Positions 1 through 9,075 of a DNA stretch of 64,000 bases are shown here, in pieces. The DNA lies in contig CM075651.1 in NCBI GenBank assembly GCA_037953625.1, positions 60,560,501 through 60,624,500 of the forward strand, given 5' to 3'. Positions within the stretch are counted from its first letter, which is position 1. Each line of letters starts with the position of its first letter. Made by a program: the position numbers and the translations under genes. This stretch comes from Crotalaria pallida (Eukaryota > Streptophyta > Magnoliopsida > Fabales > Fabaceae). The notes below the pieces were generated by a model. That model was not told the origin of the DNA, made no database searches, and saw only the letters and a list, made by a program, of their open reading frames with translations.

Positions 1-1
1 T

Positions 2-490
2 CAGTTGCAATCACTTGATATTCCTGAATGTAAATGGGATAGCATTGCCATGGACTTTGTGACGGGTCTACCCAGAACTGCTGCAGGATGTGATGCCGTT
101 TGGGTTGTTGTAGACCGTTTAACGAAGTGTGCTCACTTTATCTCGATTCATAAGAAGTACACTCTGGAGAAGTTGACTCAATTGTATATTCGGGACATAG
201 TGAAGCTTCATGGTGTTCCCACCAGTATAGTATCTGATCGTGATCCGAGATTTCTGTCTAGATTTTGGCAGAGTCTCCAGCAGGCCTTGGGTACTAAGCT
301 GAAATTTAATACGGCTTACCATCCACAAACTGATGGGCAGTCTGAGCGTACTATCCAGACACTAGAGGATTTGTTGAGAGCATGTGTGCTGGAGCAGGCT
401 GGCAGCTGAGAGCAGTTATTACCGCTGATGGAGTTTACTTACAATAATATCTTCCACTCCAGTATAGGAATGACACCATTTGAGGCACTC
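2..490 (+). pseudogene. Integrase core domain of E1 (5' fragment)
   Basis: This frame encodes the catalytic core of a Ty3/gypsy integrase, the enzyme that inserts the cDNA copy into the host chromosome. The D-D-E residues are visible: D in VVVDRLTK, D in IVSDRDPRF, and E in the DGQSERTIQ segment. A TGA at 407-409 (in ...EQAGS*) interrupts the frame where a tryptophan would be expected before the YLPLMEFTYNN-type segment. The frame then runs on to MTPFEAL at 490, where solo LTR E2 starts. Reading resumes with YGRKCRTPLCW at 1793, so the gene was continuous before E2 inserted. The true start lies outside the window. Confidence 0.9.
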
Positions 491-1787
491 TGATTTGGGT
501 CTAATATATAGTGTTTTGAGCATAATTTTAACTCCCTTTTACTATGTGTTTAGCTTGTTTCTCAAGTATTTTGTAGGACTTTTTGTTAATTCTTAGAAAT
601 AGTTCTTAGTTTTGAATCCTTTGAACGTTTTGATCCTTTTCGGATATGTTTGAGGTACTTGTGGAACTTAAATGGGAAATATGTTGATGGAATTGGATAG
701 AGGATGAAAAGAGCTTCGAAACGGTCCAAGAACGGAGCAAAACGGAGTCCGGATGAGTCCGGGGCGGCCAAAACGATCTCGGACGCGCGTGCTGAAATTT
801 TGCTGTACAGAGCGTGCGCGCCTGGGGCGCGACCGGGCATGCGGCAAGGGCGCGCGAACGCTGCACAGGCCCGAAACAGGCCCGTTTTGATGCAGTTTGA
901 TGGGGATTCAATTGGGACTCAATGAGGGTTTGTTTTAGGCATTAAATACTAGAGTTTTCAGCAGTTTTTGTAAGCTTTTAGAGAGGGAGATTACATAGTT
1001 TAGAGAGAGGTTTAGAAGAGAAGGAGATCCAAGGATTGCGAGATCAAGGTTTCTCCATGGTAATCATGTATTATCCTTCTATTTCTTCTCTTGTTCTTCA
1101 TTGTTTATCATGTAACTAAAACCCTTTGTTAGGAACTGGTGAATTTGTATGGATTAGTTTATGTAGTTATTGAATTGGTGTTTTTCAGTTTCTAAATCAT
1201 GTGTTTGATTGTGATTTAATTGTTATGCATGAATCTGGCCAATTTATGTTTTGGATTTCTAATCCCCAAATTGAGAGATTTAGGGGTTAGATAGGCCTTT
1301 CCAATCAAACAATATAATTAATCCAGGGGTAGAGATACAATTGGGTAATTATATAACTTTTATGAAATCCATTGTTCTTAACTATTATTCAATGAATTAA
1401 TCACTTGAGAGATTGGGGGTTATGAATTGAATAAGAAACGGTAACTAAACATGAGATATCTGATAGTTACTAATTTAGGGATTTGTTCTTGATTTAGGGG
1501 AAGACAATAACTCATAATTAGATAGATGAAACATACATTGAAACCAAGTTCCTAACAATCCTTCTCTACCTGCTCATAACTTCTTTTAATTTTCAGCATT
1601 TAATTAGTTTTAGTTTTTAATCTCAAATCTATTTTAATCAAATCTGAATTTTAATTATAGGATTTACTTTTAGTTGCATTAAGGTAAAAGTAGATTGAAC
1701 ATTCTCACAAACTCCCTGTGGGACGATATCTGGTCTTCCTGAGACTATATTACACATTGACCCAGTACACTTGCTGTCATATCAACA
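491..1787 (+). mobile_element. E2: solo LTR inserted in the E1 integrase
   Basis: The 1297-bp block begins TG and ends CA and is flanked by the 5-bp direct repeat CACTC (486-490 and 1788-1792). Removing the block and one repeat restores the integrase reading frame exactly (MTPFEAL then YGRKC), which proves an insertion. There is no coding capacity and no second LTR, so this is a solo LTR left by recombination between the two LTRs of a full element. A TATA-like ATTAAATA lies near 941, and a CpG-rich stretch occupies about 700-890. The superfamily is not certain; the phrase CTCCCTGTGGGACG near the 3' end resembles some plant Ty3/gypsy LTR ends. Strand is assigned from the TATA orientation. Confidence 0.85.
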
Positions 1788-2396
1788 CACTCTACGGCAG
1801 AAAATGTAGAACGCCTCTTTGTTGGTTCCAAATAGGTGAGAATTTGCTGACGGGCCATGATATAGTAAAAGAAACTATTGAGAAGATCACAATGATTAAG
1901 AACAAAATGAAAACTTCTCAGGATCGCCAGAAGAACTATGCAGATAGGCGAAGGAGAACTTTGGAATTCGATGTTGTGGATCATGTCTTTCTAAGAGTGT
2001 CTCCTATCACAGGAATTGGTTGGGCGATCAATTCCAAGAAGTTGATTCCGCGATTTGTTGGACCTTATGAAGTTCTGGAGAAAGTTGGCCCAGTAGTTAC
2101 AGGATTGCTTTACCCCCTCATTTAGCCAGGCTTCATGATGTATTCCATGTCTCACAATTAAGGAAATACATTCATGATCCTTCTCATGTGGTCATTTTGG
2201 ATGATTTGCCCTTGAAGGAAAACCTGACTTTCGAAGTATTGCTGTGAGGATTGAAGATAGGCAAGTGAGACGGTTGAGAGGCAAGGAGATCATCTTGGTA
2301 AAAGTTATATGGAGAAAAAACAATGTAGAGGAGACTACCTGGGAGTTAGAAAGCAAGATCAGGCAGTCTCATCCGCAGTTGTTTAAAGAAAGCTGA
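1788..2396 (+). pseudogene. Integrase C-terminal region of E1
   Basis: This continues the E1 integrase: YGRKCRTPLCW, an RQKNYADRRRR segment, then VDHVFLRVSP and RFVGPYEVLEKVGP, the conserved C-terminal block of plant chromoviruses. A 1-base loss near 2095 moves the frame (expected GPVAYRIALPPHL), and a second shift near 2247 follows FEVL. Reading across both shifts gives the usual VWRKNNVEETTWELE-like chromodomain-side tail and a TGA at 2394-2396. The region is closely related to the equivalent fragment of E5 at 23939-24386. The gene is inactive. Confidence 0.85.
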
Positions 2397-2602
2397 ATTT
2401 CGAGGACGAAATTCGGGTAATTGAGAGAGGATTGTAACATCCTTAATTTAAATATTAAATATAATGTGAATTATGCAAGTTATTATGTGAGTTGTCAAGT
2501 TTAGGAAGAGGTTATGTGTAGTAGATCAAGTTTGGAATGCGAAATGAGCCTAAGGAAATGAATTGGAGATAGAAAACCATCAAAATGAGATTTTTCAGAG
2601 GG

Positions 2603-2833
2603 TAATCGATTACCCTGCAGGGGAGTAATCGATTACAAGGACTCTGGTGAAAACACTTAAATGTTGCAGCATTTTTAATCGATTACCTCATTTGAAGTAA
2701 TCAATTACCTTGAGTTTTTGTGAAGTAATCGATTACTTTTCAGTGCAGTAATCGATTACTTGTCCTCTGTTGAATGTACTAAGAAATGTTGCATCAAAGG
2801 AGTAATCGATTACTGTGGGCAAGTAATCGATTA
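2603..2833 (+). promoter_or_regulatory. Four pairs of TAATCGATTA palindromes in the E1 promoter
   Basis: Eight 10-bp palindromes start at 2603, 2626, 2676, 2698 (variant TAATCAATTA), 2726, 2749, 2803 and 2824. Within pairs the start-to-start distances are 23, 22, 23 and 21 bp, about two turns of the helix. Most are extended by G and C (GTAATCGATTAC). The last pair ends five bases before the TATA box at 2838. The position fits a promoter-proximal protein-binding array; the bound factor is unknown. Confidence 0.75.
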
Positions 2834-2837
2834 CCCC

Positions 2838-2845
2838 TATAAAAA
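2838..2845 (+). promoter_or_regulatory. TATA box of the E1 LTR
   Basis: TATAAAAA lies directly downstream of the palindrome array and upstream of a pyrimidine-rich leader, as expected for the U3/R boundary of a plant LTR. Confidence 0.6.
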
Positions 2846-3028
2846 TCTGGAAAAAAAATAAGGTGTGGGGACCACCTTAACCGTGGCTTAGTTGAGAAGG
2901 GTGCATTCCCAGCCACACAAATCACTCCAAGGCATAGTGATAAAAGAAAGAGAACATAAAACTCAACAACACATCATAACCCCTCCTTCTTCTTCTCCAT
3001 TCGTCTTCCTCCTCCTCCCATAGGGTTC

Positions 3029-3548
3029 TGTGGTAGACCGACCCTAAGCCTACCCTTAACCTACACGGCCGACCAGATTAATCAATCTGACAGGTCACGC
3101 CTACCCAGGCCGAGCGCTTGTCCAAGGACCCATCATGGCGCCTCAGGACCGAGCACATGGGGCTTGCCCCCCAAGAAGTCCGAGCTAGGGGCGCGTGAGC
3201 CTAACCTGCCAACAGGGATAAGATTCTCCACTACAGGATAAGGATGAATGACTCATCCTATATCCTAAACGGGACACGTCAGCTGCCTTGCTGGTCCTCC
3301 GTACAGGCCCACAAGGTACAATGCCACCCCTATAAATAGCTGTCTCCAGCAAGGGACTCTGGTACGTTCTCTTTCTCCCTAATTGCACATCGGCACACAC
3401 TGTGATTAGGGAAACCCTAGTTGTCCCAACTGGACCTCTAGCATACCCAAACTATCATACACTAACCTCAATCCATCCATTAGTTCTTGGGTCTCTATAT
3501 ACCTTTGAACTAGGGGTGCATCTGAAACACCGTGTCCTAGACACGACA
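3029..3548 (+). repeat. E3 5' LTR
   Basis: This 520-bp LTR starts TGTGGTAGACC and ends CACGACA, with the primer-binding site directly after it. A good TATA box (TATAAATAG, 3331-3339) follows GC-rich U3. It has neither the YCGR palindrome pairs nor the hairpin arrays seen in the other gypsy LTRs here. Confidence 0.85.
3331..3339 (+). promoter_or_regulatory. TATA box of the E3 LTR
   Basis: TATAAATAG sits about 220 bp before the LTR end, a standard plant promoter core. Confidence 0.65.
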
Positions 3549-3566
3549 TTGGCGCCGTCTGTGGGG
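3549..3566 (+). other. E3 primer-binding site
   Basis: TTGGCGCCGTCTGTGGGG directly follows the LTR. This TGGCGCCG type is normal for Tat/Athila elements and differs from the initiator-Met type (TGGTATCAGAGC) used by E6, E8, E10 and E12. Confidence 0.75.
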
Positions 3567-3596
3567 AATCTGATAAACTGTACCCCCACTCAAAAA

Positions 3597-5426
3597 ATGG
3601 TAAACCCACGTGGAAATGCCGCAAACAGCTCATGCGGCGCAAACCACCAGACCGGAAGGAACCGCCAGAGACTGGAAGAAGGCAGCGCTGACAATGGAAG
3701 AGATCTGGAAGGAAGAAATCCTTCCCACCAAAGCATGTCTTCGGTGAGACTGGAAATTCCATCCCGCAGCCACCACTCAGTACCAGCCCGAACTCACAGT
3801 GGTCCATACACCGTTCATTCTAGGCAAACAAACCCCAACCCCCCCAATCATGTACCAAACCACGGCTCCGGCCGCTCTTTTGACGCCCGTGTCTCCGGAG
3901 AAGAAAAGGGACACTCCCAAGGCCGAAGGGAAACCTAGCTTGAGGAAATAATCAAACAACAAGCCCAAATGCTGGAGCAGCAGGGAAGGGCCATAACAGA
4001 GCTCCAGCAGATCCACATGCAGGCGGTTGCTGCGTAGGAAGTAGAAACAACCCCGGTAACCATACCAGCCCAGGATCCTCAAGGCCCCATCGCCCTTCCC
4101 CCACCACCTCCGCATTCCTCGGCCCCACCAGCCCTTGCAGCCAATTATGAGACCGATGATAGCGCTCACCCGGGCCACCCCTTCACTCCGCGAATCATGG
4201 CTTATGGGACACCCTCCGCATTCCTCGGCCCCACCAGTGTAGCGAAATATAACGGGTTAACCGACCATTTGGAACACATTTTATCTTTTGAAGGCGCTAT
4301 GAACTTTTATGATGGAGGAGACCTGATGCAGTGCCGAGCCTTTTCTATGACTCTGCAACCACCTGTTTTGAGGTGGTACTCGGCCCTGCCTAGGAACTCT
4401 GTCAACTCCTGGGCAGAAATGAAGAGAGTTTTCCTGAACAGATATACTGCTAGTTGCGTCCAGCCAAAGTCCGACCACGCACTAGCAGGTGTCATGCAAC
4501 AACCCGAAGAACCCTTGAGAGAGTATCTGTCCCGTTTCCATTCCGAGGCAGGATCCGTCCCAAACCTTGAACCGAGCTTCTCGGTCTTCCTTTTTACTCA
4601 GGGACTTCGGAATGGAGACTTCAAAAACTCATTAGTGGGAAAACTGCCGAGGGATATGACGGAGTTAAGACATCGTTCCACCAAGTTCATAAATTTGGAG
4701 GAATTCAGCAAATGGCAGAGAAACAGGGAAAGAGGTGAGCGAGGGGAACCTTCTTCTCAGGGAAAGTCAAGAAGAGATGATAGAAGAGATGACAGAAGAG
4801 ATGACAGAAGAGATGACAGGAGGGAGGAACAAAGAAGAGGACCCAGAGGGGACAGAAGGTTCAGTGCTCCCCGAGCAAAATTCGAGCAGTGCACTCCCCT
4901 CACGGTCCCAAGAAGTCAGATACTGCAGGAATCAATGCAAACCGACCTTCGAATGGTAGAAAGACCTCCCCCCTTAAAAAGAAGTCAGCGCCAAGACCAT
5001 TCCAAGTTCTGCTCGTATCATGGGGGATACGGGCATACTACAGACGAGTGCACTTGGTTAAGGGATGTCATCGAGCAACTAATTAGAGATGGAAAGTTAC
5101 AACAGTATGTCAGGGAGGCACTCAACCGACATGCTCGAAAAAGAACCCCCTCCCCAGACAGAAACATCCGACCTCCAACCAGAGAAGCCAACCATAACAC
5201 CAGTCAGCAACCATCTGATCCACAGAGAGTAGCCATGGTAGAAGCAACTACAGACCAATCCCCGCAAAACCTTAGAGTCAACACCATAGCAGGAGGTTTC
5301 GTGGGGGAGGAGAAAAGAGATCCAACAAGAAAAAATACATCAATCAAGTGCTCGCCGTCCATGACCATCCGATCCGAAAAAGAGCCACAAAAAGTGTACC
5401 GATCTGTTTTTCTGATGAAGATTTAG
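3597..5426 (+). pseudogene. E3 gag (nucleocapsid polyprotein), broken
   Basis: The gag reading frame starts at the first ATG after the primer-binding site. It is interrupted by in-frame TAG codons at 3936-3938 and 4035-4037 and continues to 5426. The region from about 4197 encodes a typical plant retrotransposon gag core (LRWYSALPRNSVNSWAEMKRVF and LREYLSRFHSEAG segments). A run of near-identical RRDD units follows (about 4770-4820, encoded by repeats of AGAAGATGA). A knuckle-like C/H segment (CSYHGGYGHTTDEC) lies near 5012-5053. A one-base loss in an A run near 5330 separates gag from pol, which was probably one open frame originally. Confidence 0.85.
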
Positions 5427-7933
5427 AAGGGATCATCCCAGGTCACAACGACCCAATGGTCATTACTGCCTTGGTCGGAAACTATGAGGTTTCCAGGATA
5501 TTCGTCGACCAAGGTAGTTCGACAGACATCATGTTCTTGAACCTTTTTGAAGCCCTAAGGTTAAAAACTTCCGACCTAACCCCATTCGAGGGAAAGTTAA
5601 TCAACTTTACAGGGGACGCAGTGGTTCCTAAAGGACACATCCAACTACAGGTAACACTTGGGAACCACCCCTCGGCGAGGACTGAGATAATCAAGTTTCT
5701 TGTGGTCGATTGCCCATCAGCATATAATGCCATCCTCGGCAGAACATGCCTACAGGCTTTCGGTGCGGTCGTCTCAACCGTTCATCTGGCCATGAAATTT
5801 GAAGGCTCAGACGGAACCGTTGTTGCTATCCGAGCCTCGCAGGAAAAAGCTAGACTATGCTACAATGCTAGTTTAGCAAAACTCAAAAGCCCTGAAGAAA
5901 CTCAGCCAAAGGTATATTTGAATAAAGGAAATGTACTTTTGACAGACTTGGATGTCAGATCCGAGTTGGATGATACAAGACCAACCCCACAAGGTGAGTG
6001 GGAATTCATTGTGTTAGATGAAGAGCTCTCGAGCAGGAAGGTGAAGCTAAGGACCAACCTTTCAGAGACAATACGAGCAGAGGTGCTCGAACTTCTAAAG
6101 AAAAACAAGGACCTTTTTGCATGGACCTCGGCTGATATGCCGGGGATTGATCCAAACCTAATTTGTCATCGTCTTAGCGTTCACCCGACCGCCAAGCCAG
6201 TTGCCCAGAAAAAGAGAAGAGTAGGCACGGAGAAAGCTGCAGTGATTGAAGAAAAACTGGCCGAGCTCCTCACCGCCGGATTCATCCGAGAGGTCAACTA
6301 CTCCGAGTGGCTTTCAAACACAGTATTGGTCAAAAAATCAAACGGGAAGTGGCGCATGTGCGTCGACTACACCGACTTGAATAAAGCTTTCCCAAAAGAC
6401 CAATACCCCCTCCCCATTATAGACAAACTTGTGGACAACTCAGCTGGCTACCAACTCCTCTCCTTTATGGATGCATACTCGGGGTACAACCAAATCCCGA
6501 TGTACCCTCCTGATCAGGAGAAAACGGCCTTCATCACCGAAAGGGCTACTTATTGCTACACGGTAATGCCTTTCGGATTGAAAAACGCTGGCGCAACCTA
6601 CCAGCGGATGATGAACAAGGTCTTCTCGGGTTTGATTGGTCCTACTCTTGAGGTGTACATTGATGATATGATAGCCAAGAGCAAGAAAAAGGAAGATCAT
6701 CCTCAGGACTTAGCAGCCATACTGGAAAGAATCAGAAGGTACAACATGCGCCTGAACCCCGATAAGTGCACCTTCGGGGTTCCGGCTGGGGCCTTTTTAG
6801 GTTTCATGCTCACAGAGAGGGGCATCGAGGCCAACCCAGAGAAATGCCAAGCTATTCTGAACATGCATAGCCCGTCTAATGTGAAGGAGGTCCAGAGGCT
6901 GACTGGTCGGATGGCAGCCCTCTCAAGATTCCTCCCTCAAGCAGCTAAAAAAGCCCTCCCGTGGTACCAACTTCTCAGAAAAAACAAAACTTTTCATTGG
7001 AATGACTCTTGCGAACAAGCGTTTGCTGAGCTCAAGGAATACCTCTCGGCCCCTCCCGTCCTCACAAGTCCTCGGGAGGGGGAACCACTGTTTTTATACT
7101 TGTCTGTTAGTGAAACATCTGTTAGCTCGGCCCTGGTCAAGGACGACTCAGGGACCGAGCGACCCATCTACTTTGTCAGCAAGGCCCTCCAAGGACCTGA
7201 AATAAGATACTCCAAAATAGAGAAGCTCGCTTTTGCTTTGGTAATTGCTGCCAGGAGACTCCGGCAATACTTTCAGAACCACCCCATTATAGTCAAAATA
7301 ACTCAGCCGATAAGGCAGGTACTTCACCGACCTGACTTAGCGGGAAGGATGGTCTCTTGGTCCGTTGAGCTATCAGAGTTTGACGTCACTTACGAGCCGC
7401 GGAGAACTCTCAAGTCCCAGGTCCTAGCGGACTTCGTTTCAGAATTATCAGACCATAACCATCCCAGCCAGCCCCAACCTTGGAAGATTTATGTTGATGG
7501 TTCCAGCCACAGTAAGGGGGCTGGGGCCGGAATAATCCTTGAAAATGCCGAGGGCATCAGCGTAGAGTATTCCCTCAAATTTGAGTTTCCCACCTCAAAC
7601 AACCAAGCAGAGTATGAAGCGGTGATAGCTGGTCTGCGGATGGCCCACCAAATGGGGGCTTCAGAAATTGAAGTTTTCAGCGATTCTCAATTGGTTGTAT
7701 CTCAGGTCAAAGGCGAGTTTCAAGCAAAGGAACCAATTCTCCAAAAATACCTAGAACAAGTCAAAACCCTCTCAGATCTTTTTCCTCAGTTTTCCATCAC
7801 TCACATCCCTAGGACCTGCAACGGACGAGCTGATATTCTCTCCAAGCTCGCTAGCACTAAAGGCCCGGAAAACAACAAAAGCCTAGTCCAAGAAACTGTC
7901 CACCAGCCGAGTGTTGTTCTGCATTATCTCTGA
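5348..7933 (+). CDS. E3 pol: protease, reverse transcriptase, dual RNase H
   Basis: This 861-residue open frame encodes the enzymes that copy the element RNA into DNA. In order: an aspartic protease near residue 53, with DQGSS where DTG/DSG-type residues are usual; reverse transcriptase from about 260 to 500 (FMDAYSGYNQI catalytic D; YIDDM near 436); a retroviral-type RNase H near 590-700 (LFLYLSVS to VLADFVSEL); and a second, archaeal-type RNase H from about 710 (YVDGSSHSKGAGAG, NNQAEYEAVIAGL, FSDSQLVV, RADILSKLA). That arrangement identifies the Tat lineage. The ATG used here is simply the first in the frame; translation originally ran in from gag. The frame ends early through a shift near 7920; integrase sequence continues in the next frame. 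Confidence 0.92.
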   Translation: MLAVHDHPIRKRATKSVPICFSDEDLEGIIPGHNDPMVITALVGNYEVSRIFVDQGSSTDIMFLNLFEALRLKTSDLTPFEGKLINFTGDAVVPKGHIQLQVTLGNHPSARTEIIKFLVVDCPSAYNAILGRTCLQAFGAVVSTVHLAMKFEGSDGTVVAIRASQEKARLCYNASLAKLKSPEETQPKVYLNKGNVLLTDLDVRSELDDTRPTPQGEWEFIVLDEELSSRKVKLRTNLSETIRAEVLELLKKNKDLFAWTSADMPGIDPNLICHRLSVHPTAKPVAQKKRRVGTEKAAVIEEKLAELLTAGFIREVNYSEWLSNTVLVKKSNGKWRMCVDYTDLNKAFPKDQYPLPIIDKLVDNSAGYQLLSFMDAYSGYNQIPMYPPDQEKTAFITERATYCYTVMPFGLKNAGATYQRMMNKVFSGLIGPTLEVYIDDMIAKSKKKEDHPQDLAAILERIRRYNMRLNPDKCTFGVPAGAFLGFMLTERGIEANPEKCQAILNMHSPSNVKEVQRLTGRMAALSRFLPQAAKKALPWYQLLRKNKTFHWNDSCEQAFAELKEYLSAPPVLTSPREGEPLFLYLSVSETSVSSALVKDDSGTERPIYFVSKALQGPEIRYSKIEKLAFALVIAARRLRQYFQNHPIIVKITQPIRQVLHRPDLAGRMVSWSVELSEFDVTYEPRRTLKSQVLADFVSELSDHNHPSQPQPWKIYVDGSSHSKGAGAGIILENAEGISVEYSLKFEFPTSNNQAEYEAVIAGLRMAHQMGASEIEVFSDSQLVVSQVKGEFQAKEPILQKYLEQVKTLSDLFPQFSITHIPRTCNGRADILSKLASTKGPENNKSLVQETVHQPSVVLHYL

Positions 7934-8155
7934 CCACCGATTGGATGGACCCCATTAAGCAGTATCTCAAATTCCAAGTCCTACCAACCGACCCCACCCA
8001 AGGAAAAAAGTTAGTCAGGCAAGCTGCTCAATATGCCATGATCGGGGACACTTTGTATAAACGGGGAATGGACTCCCCTATGCTGAAGTGTCTGAACCCT
8101 GCTGAAGCCGATCTCGTGTTGGCCGAGGTCCACGAAGGAATCTCGAGCCACCATG
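7934..8155 (+). pseudogene. E3 integrase N-terminal fragment
   Basis: One base out of frame with pol, this segment encodes the linker and start of the integrase (DWMDPIKQYL, AAQYAMIGDTLYKRG, EVHEGISSHHVG). The two histidines of the HHCC zinc finger are present, but the sequence changes to E4 gag before the cysteines. The join keeps an open frame into E4 gag. Confidence 0.85.
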
Positions 8156-9075
8156 TAGGTGCAAATCAGAATCAGGCTGAAACAGTAGCAGCAGCCGCAA
8201 CAGCAGCAGCCGCCGCACTCCACCAACCATCAGGCCCAATTGGCATCGATTGGCTAGCTAGATTCATGCAGAACGATCCGCCCAAGTTTGAAGGTGGCTA
8301 CAATCCGGATGCAGCCCAGAGATGGCTCCAAGAATTGGAGAAGATTTTCCGCACGATTTCACCGCCTGCGGAGCAGATAGTTCTTTTGGCGGCGTACATG
8401 CTCACTGGAGAAGCCGAATATTGGTGGGAGCGTGTACGAAGGGAAATGGAGACCGCTAACCAGGAGATCACCTGGGATGTGTTCAGAATCAGGTTCTTAG
8501 GGAAGTATTTTCCGGAAGATGTCCGCCGAGAAAAAGAGCTGCCATTCCTGAACTTAACACAGGGAAGTATGTGCGTTGGAGAATATGCCGCACACTTCGA
8601 AGACCTCATCCGGTATTCTGGGAGCTATAGGGATGCTGATGAAAGAACTAAGTGCATCAAGTTCGAAGCAGGACTTCGCACTGAGATCAAAATAGCTTTT
8701 GAATTCCAGAACATAGATAATTTGGCCCAACTAGTGAATATGGCTAGTACTTATGAGAAGGGATTGAGGCGGAAGACATCCGAGGATAGGAATAGGATGA
8801 TACAGTGGGCTAAAGGTTCTAGCAGAGGCAGGGTACTGGCTCAGGAATCCGATGCACATGCCGACATTAACGCTGTGGCAATAGTTCCAAGGGACACGGC
8901 TCCAGACGTGAATGCTCCAAGACCTAGATTGCCCTGTCTAGAGTGTGGGAAACCTCACAGGCGTTTGTGTATACGGCTGAAGCAGCACAAGAAAGAGGGT
9001 CTTTGCTATCAATGTAGGCAACCGGGACACATTGGGGCCAACTGTTTCGAACGCACCGGGCGAGAGAATCAGTAA
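8156..9075 (+). CDS. E4 gag, fused in frame to the E3 integrase remnant
   Basis: The open frame runs from 7945 to 9075 (376 residues). About the first 71 residues are Tat integrase and the rest is gag. The gag part has an Ala-rich stretch, the retrotransposon gag core (DPPKFEGGYNPDAAQRWLQ, YMLTGEAEYWWE, FLGKYFPEDVRREKE, YAAHFEDLIRYS) and one CCHC knuckle (CYQCRQPGHIGANC) near the C-terminus, with a stop soon after. Gag packages the RNA into virus-like particles. The same gag family occurs in E8 (WWNHAKQLLE, KYFPEDERRKKEVEF). The native start codon was probably lost at the junction near 8155. Confidence 0.85.

Larger units (their letters stand above)
1..3028 (+). mobile_element. E1: 3' part of a Ty3/gypsy chromovirus-like retrotransposon
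   Basis: The window opens inside the pol gene of a Ty3/gypsy element. Integrase core, integrase C-terminal region, a GAATTTCGAGGACGAAATTC-like 3' signature, a polypurine tract (TTGAGAGAGGA, about 2421-2431) and the start of a 3' LTR follow in the usual order. The element is interrupted by solo LTR E2 inside integrase and by Tat element E3 inside the 3' LTR. The rest of that LTR beyond E3 is not in the window. The lineage (Tekay/Del-like) is inferred from integrase style and the TGTAACATCC LTR start. Protease, reverse transcriptase and gag would lie to the left. Confidence 0.85.
2433..3028 (+). repeat. E1 3' LTR, 5' portion (U3)
   Basis: The LTR starts TGTAACATCC directly after the polypurine tract. 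The visible part is the U3 promoter region: a palindrome cluster (2603-2833), a TATA box at 2838 and then a CT-rich leader. It stops at 3028 where the TGTGG start of E3's LTR begins, so E3 jumped into it; the expected TSD is GGTTC (3024-3028), and its partner is lost with E3's right end. Confidence 0.8.
3029..8155 (+). mobile_element. E3: truncated Tat-lineage Ty3/gypsy retrotransposon
   Basis: A 520-bp 5' LTR, a primer-binding site, gag, protease, reverse transcriptase, RNase H, a second RNase H and the first part of integrase occur in order on the plus strand. The second RNase H before integrase is the hallmark of the plant Tat group. The element ends inside the integrase zinc finger, where gag-only E4 begins. 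The rest of integrase and the 3' LTR are missing. Frame lesions (two TAG codons in gag, single-base shifts near 5330 and 7920) show that it is dead. Confidence 0.9.
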
